DNA of 60,962 bases from Pseudarthrobacter sulfonivorans. GTDB taxonomy: Bacteria; Actinomycetota; Actinomycetes; Actinomycetales; Micrococcaceae. Location: positions 1 through 60,962 of the forward strand of contig NZ_JANFCZ010000026.1 in the NCBI RefSeq assembly GCF_024391045.1, written 5' to 3'. Numbering within the stretch: position 1 is the stretch's first letter; every line of letters begins with the position of its first letter. This document shows positions 38,001-44,117 of this stretch, in pieces. A program made the translations under genes and the position numbers. The notes beneath the pieces were generated by a model. The model searched no databases, was not told the DNA's origin, and was given only the letters and a program-made list of their open reading frames with translations.

Positions 38001-38228
38001 GTCATGGAAGGCTGGATCGACCTGCTGTTGGAAGGGCCAGAAGGATTCGTACTCGTCGACCACAAAACCTACCCCGGCAACAACCCCGGCGGCCATGTGC
38101 GCGAAAAGTACCTGGGGCAGATGGCTGCCTACAGGAGTGCGGTACTGGCTGCAACAGGAAAACCCGTGGTGCGAACGCTGATCCATTTTCCGGCGTTGGG
38201 AAGTATCTACGAGATCAGCGAGGTCTAG
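35052..38228 (+). CDS. AddA-like UvrD helicase-nuclease
   Basis: 1058 residues from GTG 35052, in a GTGA overlap, with GGGGA 7 nt upstream; the frame opens at 35028. All SF1A motifs are present: Walker A SASAGTGKTYTLT near residue 10, motif Ia TFTKKAAAELRERI near 43, motif II VVDEFQDTSP near 362, motif III VWVGDPKQAIYEFRG near 387, motif V VLTYHKAKGLEWPVV near 695, and motif VI RLMYVGMTRA near 780. A C-terminal RecB-type nuclease shows MEGWIDLL and LVDHKTYPG near 1000 and LGQMAAYRSAV near 1028. The product should unwind and degrade DNA from ends as an AddAB/RecBCD-like motor. It is too diverged to be the housekeeping recombination enzyme, and its fixed linkage to a helicase-sigma protein argues for a defence role. 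Confidence 0.88.
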   Translation: MNMLDNVTMVSASAGTGKTYTLTGKIVDQIAAGLPAGAIMATTFTKKAAAELRERIAARLLEQAEATDDADAATALRLASQQLPASLIGTVNSVCGQLLQEHAIDAGLSPALEVIGEEQLAGIFNLATDEILAEHAPAIIPIAHRMGTDDAGARDAKTWQEMVRAVVDAARTNLLDAEELAVCAERSWSGLRELLDPPGTDDRASWLRDLRAGVPDLEATARDGKTPAGKAVTLTTAAFRENVPKILHKVASMGDIESITWEEWRGVVGSAAPTAVKALFASATDAIKEGLLSNPAFHNDLEQYIRRIFVCAADCLDAYSEFKRLHGLMDFVDQETLVLELARNNAAFRRSFPGRVRFLVVDEFQDTSPLQLELFLQLSSLVKEAVWVGDPKQAIYEFRGTDPELMEAVVAKVSQREQLSETWRSHQAVVDLSNAVFEEVFERHGMPPETVHLELPSAHADWSPGTLEAWTRRQSNDAERLKATAAGVASLLGRRKELKAGDVAILARSNADVEALSAALDALGIRASRNPRMLSDAREVQLARAGMAFIADGYDTVALTELVALHPGHSAHATWQQQLLEAPDAAVVLEAWNADPLVTALDGLRERAAMATPTEVFEAVTGILGLPRLIAGWSSPATRLRNLDAARGAIHTYYERCLALRSPATLRGFLAFFGSEEQQSAENAGDDVVNVLTYHKAKGLEWPVVIMEGLDKDLRLAAFGAAVEQVGSFDLAQPLAGRWIRFWPSPFPYGGSPLDAKGKNSEVAERAQERDRRNMSRLMYVGMTRAVETTVLTAKSSKPELLNNLGAAGLVSWSKDEEDSTEGVIQIADGEGFPAIVEELEPLEAVQAAAEWAPKFADALPVPSVAAALPARFAASSLDSSGHDAEVTAVAELGPRLAEHGSDDWGAVGSAVHAYLGTQFSALSPAERRDLAERIVKRWQVEGTVDPSLLITSGDRFEAYLDSEFPGWLRHREAAIGWRPANQVMEGWIDLLLEGPEGFVLVDHKTYPGNNPGGHVREKYLGQMAAYRSAVLAATGKPVVRTLIHFPALGSIYEISEV

Positions 38229-38244
38229 GGACGATTGTGCCGGC

Positions 38245-38487
38245 CTACCACCAACGGTGCCGGCACTCAGGATTCTGGCAGGCCCATTTCGGTACGCCCG
38301 TCTCAACCTTTCCTGTAGCGGGGTAGATCCTGAATTCCTCCATGATGGCGCATCCGACGAACTCCGCCTTCGGATACTGCTTCCGGGTGTCGGGCATGAT
38401 CATGCCGTACATGATGCGACAGGCTTCATGCCCGCACACGAGACATTTCCTCGTGGCGGTTCTCGTTGTCTTGCCGTCTTTGGTCAT
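38245..38487 (-). CDS. Small zinc-ribbon protein
   Basis: 80 residues. Two metal-binding pairs are visible, CLVCGHEAC near residues 15-23 and CQNPECRHRWW at the C-terminus, giving a zinc-ribbon-like fold. The family is unknown. It converges on the AddA-like gene, which ends 17 bp away on the other strand. An AT-rich inverted repeat lies 38 bp upstream of its start. Confidence 0.6.
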   Translation of the reverse strand: MTKDGKTTRTATRKCLVCGHEACRIMYGMIMPDTRKQYPKAEFVGCAIMEEFRIYPATGKVETGVPKWACQNPECRHRWW

Positions 38488-38524
38488 GCCTGCAACCTAG
38501 TCCTGGCCACGGACATTCGGCGTA

Positions 38525-38562
38525 GTTACAAAAATTTCTTAGGGGTAAGCGTTTTTTGTAAC
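38525..38562. promoter_or_regulatory. AT-rich inverted repeat between hicB and the zinc-ribbon gene
   Basis: GTTACAAAAA and TTTTTGTAAC are perfect 10-bp arms separated by 18 nt. It starts 13 nt beyond the hicB stop and ends up 38 nt before the zinc-ribbon start. It could be an operator for the latter or a terminator for hicB; the long loop favours a protein-binding dyad. Confidence 0.45.
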
Positions 38563-38575
38563 CGTGACCGTGCGG

Positions 38576-38971
38576 TTATGCCGTCAACCGCGCCGTTGCA
38601 TACTTGTTCAGGGGCACGCCGTGATTGGCAGCCTCAATTGCTAACTTCCGATGAAGCTCTGGGGGCACCCGAAGGTTGAGACGGCCACTAAACTTCTGCA
38701 TTGCGATGGGCTCGGGCACAGGGTCACCCGAGTGTCTAAGTTCATCAATTACATCGGACACCAGGCGTTCAATGCCCCGGAGCGCCTCGAACTGGTCTTC
38801 ATCCAGCCAGGAGAGGGACGGGAACTCGAGAACTGTGGCCACAAATTCTTGGTCCTCCGGCGACCACTGGACCGAGTAACGGTAATGCGCCACCGGGGGC
38901 GGCGCGGCAGCCTTCTCAGGTGAGTTTCTAGCTTGCTTTTCGATCTTGTCGATGCTCGCCACACGCACCAT
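38576..38971 (-). CDS. HicB-like antitoxin with ribbon-helix-helix C-terminus, orphan
   Basis: 131 residues from ATG 38971; the frame extends to 39082 but those residues look like shadow and cover the permease terminator. The centre (YRYSVQWSPEDQEFVATVLE, then FPSLSW) is the HicB partial RNase-H-like fold, and the C-terminus (GRLNLRVPPELHRKLAIEAA) is a ribbon-helix-helix DNA-binding domain. HicB normally neutralises and represses the HicA RNase. No hicA-like ORF is found on either side, so this is an orphan or a regulator. The start codon lies inside a perfect palindrome, which suggests autoregulation and possibly leaderless translation, since no ribosome site precedes the ATG. Confidence 0.8.
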   Translation of the reverse strand: MVRVASIDKIEKQARNSPEKAAAPPPVAHYRYSVQWSPEDQEFVATVLEFPSLSWLDEDQFEALRGIERLVSDVIDELRHSGDPVPEPIAMQKFSGRLNLRVPPELHRKLAIEAANHGVPLNKYATARLTA

Positions 38972-38990
38972 GGTGCCACTTTTGGCACCA
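38971..38990. promoter_or_regulatory. Palindrome over the hicB start, probable autoregulatory operator
   Basis: TGGTGCCA-n4-TGGCACCA is a perfect 8-bp dyad whose left arm touches the hicB ATG. Ribbon-helix-helix proteins bind such short dyads. Confidence 0.55.
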
Positions 38991-39083
38991 CATCTCAAGG
39001 TGCATCGGATCGTACCTTGCCCGAAATCCAGGAAGGACTCATGGACCCGGGCTGGCCATGGACCAGCCGGTAAACATGACAAA

Positions 39084-39111
39084 GGGCACGCCCGGAAATC
39101 CGGACGTGCCC
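39084..39111 (-). terminator. Terminator of the permease gene
   Basis: GGGCACG, one mismatch, CCGG, a 4-nt loop and the complementary arm, followed by TTTGTC on the minus strand. It lies 41 bp after the permease stop and separates metabolic chromosome from the island. Confidence 0.65.
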
Positions 39112-39151
39112 TCCGTTCACACGAACCACGAAGCGGTTCGAAGCACCTGGC

Positions 39152-40564
39152 TCAGTCCACGAGCACCCGGGGCTCTGCACCCTCCGAAGCTTCGACAACC
39201 GGCGCAACCTTGCCGTTCCGGTGGTGCAGCCAGTTCGCCACCGCCAGCAGCGCCACGAGTGCGAAAGTGCTCAGGAGCTGTGGGCGTGAGTCCTCTCCGA
39301 TGAAGCCCACCGTGAAGATTGCCGCGAGGATCACCAGACCAAACACCGTGAGCCACGGGAAGCCGGGCATCCGCAGGGGAAGCTCCGTTCCCTCGCGGTC
39401 GGCGCGGAGGCGCAGCGCGAGCTGGGCGAGGAGTGCGGACGTCCACACCAGCAGGCACGTCGAGCCCACAATGTTGAGCAGGACGGGAAGGACCTTTTCG
39501 GGGAAGGCCAGTTCCAGCACCACCGTGACAACGCCGAAGGCGACGCTGGCCAGGACGGCGACCACCGGTACACGGGCCTTGGACACGGCGGCAAGCAGGC
39601 GCGGCGCGTCGCCGCGCTCGGCGAGGGAGAACGCCATCCGGGAAGCACCGTAGAGGTTGGCGTTGAGGGCGGAGAGCAGTGCTGCGACGGCCACCAGGGT
39701 GATGGCGGTGGCTGCGCCGGGCATGCCGGCGGCATCCAGCACGGCGGCGAACGGGCTCTTCAGCCCGGCCGAACCTACGGGAACCACAGCCGCGATCACG
39801 AAGATCGCACCGATGTAGAAGATGAGGATGCGCCAGAGCACAGTCCGGACTGCCTTCTTCACACTGCGGGCCGGCTCCGCGGTTTCGGCTGCCGCAACCG
39901 AGACGATCTCGGTGCCGCCGAACGCGAACGCCACCACGAAGAGTGCCGTGGCAATCCCGGCGAAACCGCTGGGTGCGAACCCGGCACCGGTGAAGTTGGA
40001 CAGGCCCGGCGACTGCACGCCCGGCAGCCAGCCGAAGAGCAGGGCAGCGCCCACCAGGAGGAACCCGACGATTGCGGCCACCTTGAGCAGGGCGAACCAG
40101 AACTCGAACTCGCCGAAGTTCTTCACACTGGTGAGGTTCACGGCGGTGAGCACCACGATGAACACAAACGCCATCAGCCACACCGGCAGGGCCGGGAAGA
40201 TGGTGGCCAGCAGGCCCGCCGCGCCGAGCGCCTCGGCAGCGATGACCACCACCAGCTGAATCCACCAGAGCCAGCCCACCGTGGCGCCGGCCACCGGCCC
40301 GTAGGCCTTGGCGGTGTAAACGGAGAAGGCGCCGCTGTCCGGGTTGGCGGCGGCCATCTCGCCGAGGGCCCACATCACCAGGATGATGAGCGTGCCGGCC
40401 ACGAGGTAGGAGATCAGCACGGCCGGGCCAGCCGCCTGGATGCCTGCGCCGGAGCCGATGAAGAGGCCGGCGCCGATGGCGCTACCCAGGCCCATCATGG
40501 TCAACTGGCGGGGTTTAAGGGCCGCGCCGAGGGCGCGGGCAGACGTCTTTGTCTGTTGTTCCAT
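39152..40564 (-). CDS. APC-family amino-acid permease
   Basis: 470 residues, about twelve hydrophobic segments. The N-terminus has the amino-acid permease signature LTMMGLGSAIGAGLFIGSGA near residue 20-40, and later LSALNANLYGASRMAFSLAE near 295-315. This places it in the AnsP/AroP/GabP group, proton-coupled importers of amino acids in the cytoplasmic membrane. The substrate cannot be fixed by sequence; the adjoining aromatic-type aminotransferase makes aromatic amino acids likely. It starts 54 bp after the aminotransferase stop, on the same strand, so they are probably one operon, with the Lrp-type dyad at 41731 as control. Confidence 0.88.
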   Translation of the reverse strand: MEQQTKTSARALGAALKPRQLTMMGLGSAIGAGLFIGSGAGIQAAGPAVLISYLVAGTLIILVMWALGEMAAANPDSGAFSVYTAKAYGPVAGATVGWLWWIQLVVVIAAEALGAAGLLATIFPALPVWLMAFVFIVVLTAVNLTSVKNFGEFEFWFALLKVAAIVGFLLVGAALLFGWLPGVQSPGLSNFTGAGFAPSGFAGIATALFVVAFAFGGTEIVSVAAAETAEPARSVKKAVRTVLWRILIFYIGAIFVIAAVVPVGSAGLKSPFAAVLDAAGMPGAATAITLVAVAALLSALNANLYGASRMAFSLAERGDAPRLLAAVSKARVPVVAVLASVAFGVVTVVLELAFPEKVLPVLLNIVGSTCLLVWTSALLAQLALRLRADREGTELPLRMPGFPWLTVFGLVILAAIFTVGFIGEDSRPQLLSTFALVALLAVANWLHHRNGKVAPVVEASEGAEPRVLVD

Positions 40565-40618
40565 TGAGGATTCCTCTGGTTGTAGGTGGAACGGGTTTGG
40601 TAAAAGGTCAGTCAGTTG

Positions 40619-41722
40619 TCAGGCCGCGTGGGCTTCGAGGAGCCGGAGCACGCGGTCGTTGGAGGCGGGGTCGGCCACGGTGATCCGCACGCCGTCGCCC
40701 TGGTACGCCCGGACCAGGATGCCGGCGGCGTCGAACGCGTCCACCAGCCTCGCCCGGAGGCTGTCATCGGCCCTGATCCACAGGAAATTCCCCTGGCTCG
40801 GCTGCAGTTTCCAGCCCTGGGTTTCGAGCTGCGCGGCCATCCGCGCGCGCTCCTGCCTGACGGCGGCGACCCGCGCTTCCATCTCCTCCCCCGCCTCCAG
40901 CGACGCGACGGCCGCCTTCTGCGCCAGCGCGCTCACCGCGAAGGGAAGAGCGGTGCGGCGCAGCCCCTCGGCGATGGCCGGCGTCGCAATTGCATATCCC
41001 ACCCGCAGTCCGGCGAGGCCGTAGGCCTTGGAGAAGGTGCGCAGGATGCAGACGTTCGGGTACCGGCGGTAGAGCGCCAGGGAGTCGGGGCCGCTGCCGG
41101 CTTCGGCATATTCCACGTAGGCCTCGTCGATCACCACGAGGACGTCGGGGCGGACGGATTGCAGGAAGGCCTCGATGCGATCGTGGCTGATCGGCACGCC
41201 GGTGGGGTTGTTGGGGGTGCAGAGCAGGATCACCTTGGTGCGGCCGGTGACGGCCGCGGCCATGGCGTCGAGGTCGTGGCCCTCACCCTCGTCCAGCGGG
41301 ATGCGGACCGGCCGGGCGCCGGCCAGCTCCACCAGGATGGGGTACGCCTCGAAGGAGCGCCACGCGAAAATGACTTCATCCCCGGCGTCGCACAGTCCGG
41401 TGATGATCTGCTGGAGGACGCCCACACTGCCGGGCCCCACCGCGACCTCCCCGGCGGTGACGGCCAGGTGCCGGGCGAGCCGTTCGCGGAGTTCGACGGC
41501 GGCGCTGTCCGGGTAGCGGTTCATAGTGCCGGCCGCTTCGGCCACCGCAGCCGCGGCAGCAGGCAGCGGAGCGTAGTGGCTTTCGTTGCTGGCGAGGGCT
41601 GCGATGTCCGCGCCGGCGCCGCGCCGGCCCGGGACGTAGGACGGAAGGCCGGCCACGGCGCCACGAAGGGCGGGTAGCGCGGTGTCCGGTGCGATAAGGA
41701 GCTGATCACTGGTCATGAGCAA
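40619..41722 (-). CDS. Histidinol-phosphate / aromatic amino-acid aminotransferase (HisC/Pat family)
   Basis: 367 residues from ATG 41722, or 365 from ATG 41716. A class I/II PLP fold: LASNESHYAPLP near residue 47, CTPNNPTGVPISH near 160, VVIDEAYVEYA near 187, and RTFSKAYGLAGLRVGYA near 221 with the PLP lysine. HisC-like enzymes outside a his operon in actinobacteria are often aromatic transaminases (Pat). The permease, Lrp regulator and ThDP enzyme around it support aromatic or other amino-acid degradation. The exact substrate is inferred. Confidence 0.85.
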   Translation of the reverse strand: MLMTSDQLLIAPDTALPALRGAVAGLPSYVPGRRGAGADIAALASNESHYAPLPAAAAAVAEAAGTMNRYPDSAAVELRERLARHLAVTAGEVAVGPGSVGVLQQIITGLCDAGDEVIFAWRSFEAYPILVELAGARPVRIPLDEGEGHDLDAMAAAVTGRTKVILLCTPNNPTGVPISHDRIEAFLQSVRPDVLVVIDEAYVEYAEAGSGPDSLALYRRYPNVCILRTFSKAYGLAGLRVGYAIATPAIAEGLRRTALPFAVSALAQKAAVASLEAGEEMEARVAAVRQERARMAAQLETQGWKLQPSQGNFLWIRADDSLRARLVDAFDAAGILVRAYQGDGVRITVADPASNDRVLRLLEAHAA

Positions 41723-41730
41723 CGATCATG

Positions 41731-41750
41731 ATTGTGACCGGGCCCACAAT
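41731..41750. promoter_or_regulatory. Dyad between aminotransferase and Lrp genes
   Basis: ATTGTG-n8-CACAAT, perfect 6-bp arms around GGGCCC, 9 bp upstream of the aminotransferase start. Position and form fit an Lrp/AsnC binding site. Confidence 0.5.
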
Positions 41751-41809
41751 GCAAGATACCCTCAACCCATTGGGACTTCTGCTCAACTTCTAACAACTGT
41801 GGTGAAAAT

Positions 41810-42313
41810 ATGACCATCCCGAACCCGCGCAACCTGGATTCCCTCGACGGCAGGATCATCCTGGCCCTGGACAAGGATCCCGAAGCCAGCGCGCTGGCAC
41901 TCTCCCGGACACTCGGCGTCGCACGCAACACCGTCCACGCACGGCTGGCGCGGCTCGAGCGCAGCGGCGCCCTCCGTTCCTTCAGCCGGAGGCTGGACCC
42001 CGCCGCGCTGGGCTATGACCTGATGGCCTTCCTCTCGCTGTCCATCAGCCAGACCCGGACCGGTGCCGTGGAGGACGGGCTCGCCGCGATCCCGGAGGTC
42101 ATCGAGGTGCACGCCACCACCGGGGACGCGGACCTCATGGCCAAGGTGGTGGCACGCAGCACGGCCGATCTCTACCGCATCACCAACGAGATCCTGGAGA
42201 TCGAGGGGATCCAGCGCACCAGCACGGCCATTTCCGTGCTGGAACTCATGCCGCCCCGCTACGACGGCCTCCTGGCCCGGCTCTCAGAGCAGGAATCCCG
42301 CCCTTCCAGCTAA
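41810..42313 (+). CDS. Lrp/AsnC family transcriptional regulator
   Basis: 167 residues; GGTGAAA precedes the ATG. Residues 8-65 are the AsnC-type HTH (LDGRIILALDKDPEASALAL, then GVARNTVHARLARLERSG). Residues 75-155 are the RAM ligand-binding domain, with EVIEVHATTGDADLMAKVVA near 100. It should bind an amino acid and control the divergent aminotransferase-permease operon, and perhaps the ThDP gene downstream. The dyad at 41731 is the likely site. Confidence 0.92.
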   Translation: MTIPNPRNLDSLDGRIILALDKDPEASALALSRTLGVARNTVHARLARLERSGALRSFSRRLDPAALGYDLMAFLSLSISQTRTGAVEDGLAAIPEVIEVHATTGDADLMAKVVARSTADLYRITNEILEIEGIQRTSTAISVLELMPPRYDGLLARLSEQESRPSS

Positions 42314-42358
42314 GTCCGGGTGACGCGCGCCACAAGTGCGCATATTTTCACTCGATCA

Positions 42359-42372
42359 GGCAGTCGACTGCC
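42359..42372. promoter_or_regulatory. 14-bp palindrome before the ThDP enzyme gene
   Basis: GGCAGTCGACTGCC is a perfect palindrome 61 bp upstream of the ThDP enzyme start. It is unlike the dyad at 41731. A possible operator; weak evidence. Confidence 0.3.
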
Positions 42373-42433
42373 AAATATCCCAACTAAACTCGAGCCCCTT
42401 GCCTATGCGTGAACTAGGCCACAAGATTCCTGC

Positions 42434-44089
42434 ATGACTACTCTTACCGTCTCCGGCCGCGTGGCGCAGGTTCTCAGCAGCTACGTCAGCGATGTCTTCG
42501 GCGTCATGGGCAACGGCAACGTCTACTTCCTGGACGCCGCGGAAAAGCTGGGCCTCCGCTTCTCCGCCGTCCGGCACGAGGGCGCCGCCATCGCCGCGGC
42601 CGACGCCTACTACCGGGCGTCGGGACGCCTCGCCGCGGGCACAACCACCTACGGCCCCGGCTACACCAACGCGCTCACCGCCCTGGCCGAGGCAGTCCAG
42701 GCGCAGATCCCGGTCGTGCTGGTCACCGGGGACGCTCCGAGCAGCGGCGCCCGGCCCCAGGACGTGGACCAGGCGGCCATCGCCGCGGGCCTCGGCGCGG
42801 CCACCTTCACCGTCACCCGCGACGCCGCGGGCTCCATCACCCGGCAGGCGGTGGAGTACGCACTCAACAAGCGCACCGCCGTCGCGATTGCCATTCCCTA
42901 CGACCTCGCGGCGCTCGAGGCTGCGGACGAAGAACTTCCGGAGCCGCAGGCACCCGAGGTGACGCACGACGTCGACGGCGGCCTTGGGCAGGCAGCGCGC
43001 CTTCTGGCCGGTGCCAGGCGGCCGCTGATCCTCGCCGGCCGCGGTGCGCACCTCGCCGGCGCCGGCCCGGAACTCCGCGAACTCGCCGACCGGATCGGCG
43101 CACTGACCGCCGGAACCGCCCTGGCGCTCAACCTCCTCAATGGCGAGGGGTACCTGGGCGTGGCCGGGGGTTTCGGCACCGACACCGCGGCGGGCCTCAT
43201 GGGCGAGGCCGACGTGGTCCTGGTGGCCGGGGCCAGCCTGAGCCCGTTCACCCTGCGGTTCGGGCACCTGCTCGGCCCGGACAGCACCGTCATCCAGATC
43301 GACACCGCGCTGCAGCCGACGCACTCCCGGGTGGACACGTTCGTCAGCGCGGATGTGAAGTCCGCTGCGGGGCGCCTGCTCCAACTGCTGGACGGCGGCG
43401 CTTCGGGCGACGCGTGGCGCGCGGAGGCCCGCAAGCGCGTGGCCGAGGGACCGGGCCACGCAGCAGGGTCCTCGGAGACGCCGGACGGCCGGCTAGACCC
43501 GCGCGCCCTGGCCACCGCTTTGGACGCCGTGCTGCCGGAGCGCCGCACGGTGGTCCAGGACGGCGGGCACTTCCTCGGCTGGGCACCCATGTACTGGCGG
43601 ATCCCGCGGCCGCAGGACCTGGTGATGGTGGGCACGGCCTTCCAGAGCATCGGGCTGGGACTTGCGAGCGCCGTCGGGGCAGCCCGTGCCGTGGAGGACG
43701 GCCGCACCCTGGTGCTGGCTTCGGGCGACGGCGGCTTCCTGATGGGTCTGTCCGACCTCGAATCGCTCATTGGCACGGCGCGCAGTGCGATTGTAGTGAT
43801 CTACAACGACGCCGCCTACGGAGCCGAAATTCACCAGTACGCCTCCAAGGGCCTGACCGAAAAGCCCATGCTGATCCCCGAGGTGGACTTCAGCGGCGTG
43901 GCGCGGGCTCTGGGTGCCGAGTCTGTTGTTGTCCGCTCGCTTGGCGACCTGTCGGCACTTCAGGACTGGATCGACGCCGGCGCGAAGGGAACCTTCGTGG
44001 CCGACTGCCGCATCACTTCGAGCGTCCGGGCTCCGTGGATGAGCGAGTGGATGAACGCCAAACAGGCTGCAACGGCGGTGGCGGGATAG
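42434..44089 (+). CDS. Thiamine-diphosphate-dependent enzyme (acetolactate synthase / 2-oxoacid decarboxylase superfamily)
   Basis: 551 residues, ordinary length for the family. The N-terminal domain holds the catalytic glutamate in AVRHEGAAIAAADAYYRASG near residue 47. A central NAD/FAD-like domain follows (~195-320), and the C-terminal ThDP motif is GDGGFLMGLSDLESLIG through YNDAAYGAE near 433-460. There is no obvious ribosome site, so a leaderless or weak start is possible. Being next to an aromatic-type aminotransferase, permease and Lrp regulator, it may decarboxylate the 2-oxoacid formed by transamination (Ehrlich-type route), but acetolactate-synthase-like and other reactions cannot be excluded. 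It converges on the PIG-L gene 28 bp away. Confidence 0.85.
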   Translation: MTTLTVSGRVAQVLSSYVSDVFGVMGNGNVYFLDAAEKLGLRFSAVRHEGAAIAAADAYYRASGRLAAGTTTYGPGYTNALTALAEAVQAQIPVVLVTGDAPSSGARPQDVDQAAIAAGLGAATFTVTRDAAGSITRQAVEYALNKRTAVAIAIPYDLAALEAADEELPEPQAPEVTHDVDGGLGQAARLLAGARRPLILAGRGAHLAGAGPELRELADRIGALTAGTALALNLLNGEGYLGVAGGFGTDTAAGLMGEADVVLVAGASLSPFTLRFGHLLGPDSTVIQIDTALQPTHSRVDTFVSADVKSAAGRLLQLLDGGASGDAWRAEARKRVAEGPGHAAGSSETPDGRLDPRALATALDAVLPERRTVVQDGGHFLGWAPMYWRIPRPQDLVMVGTAFQSIGLGLASAVGAARAVEDGRTLVLASGDGGFLMGLSDLESLIGTARSAIVVIYNDAAYGAEIHQYASKGLTEKPMLIPEVDFSGVARALGAESVVVRSLGDLSALQDWIDAGAKGTFVADCRITSSVRAPWMSEWMNAKQAATAVAG

Positions 44090-44117
44090 TGCCTCGATCA
44101 TCTTCGGTGTGTCAAAG

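Noticed and set aside
38971..39151. A hicA toxin upstream of hicB
   Set aside because: No frame of suitable length exists before the permease terminator and gene.
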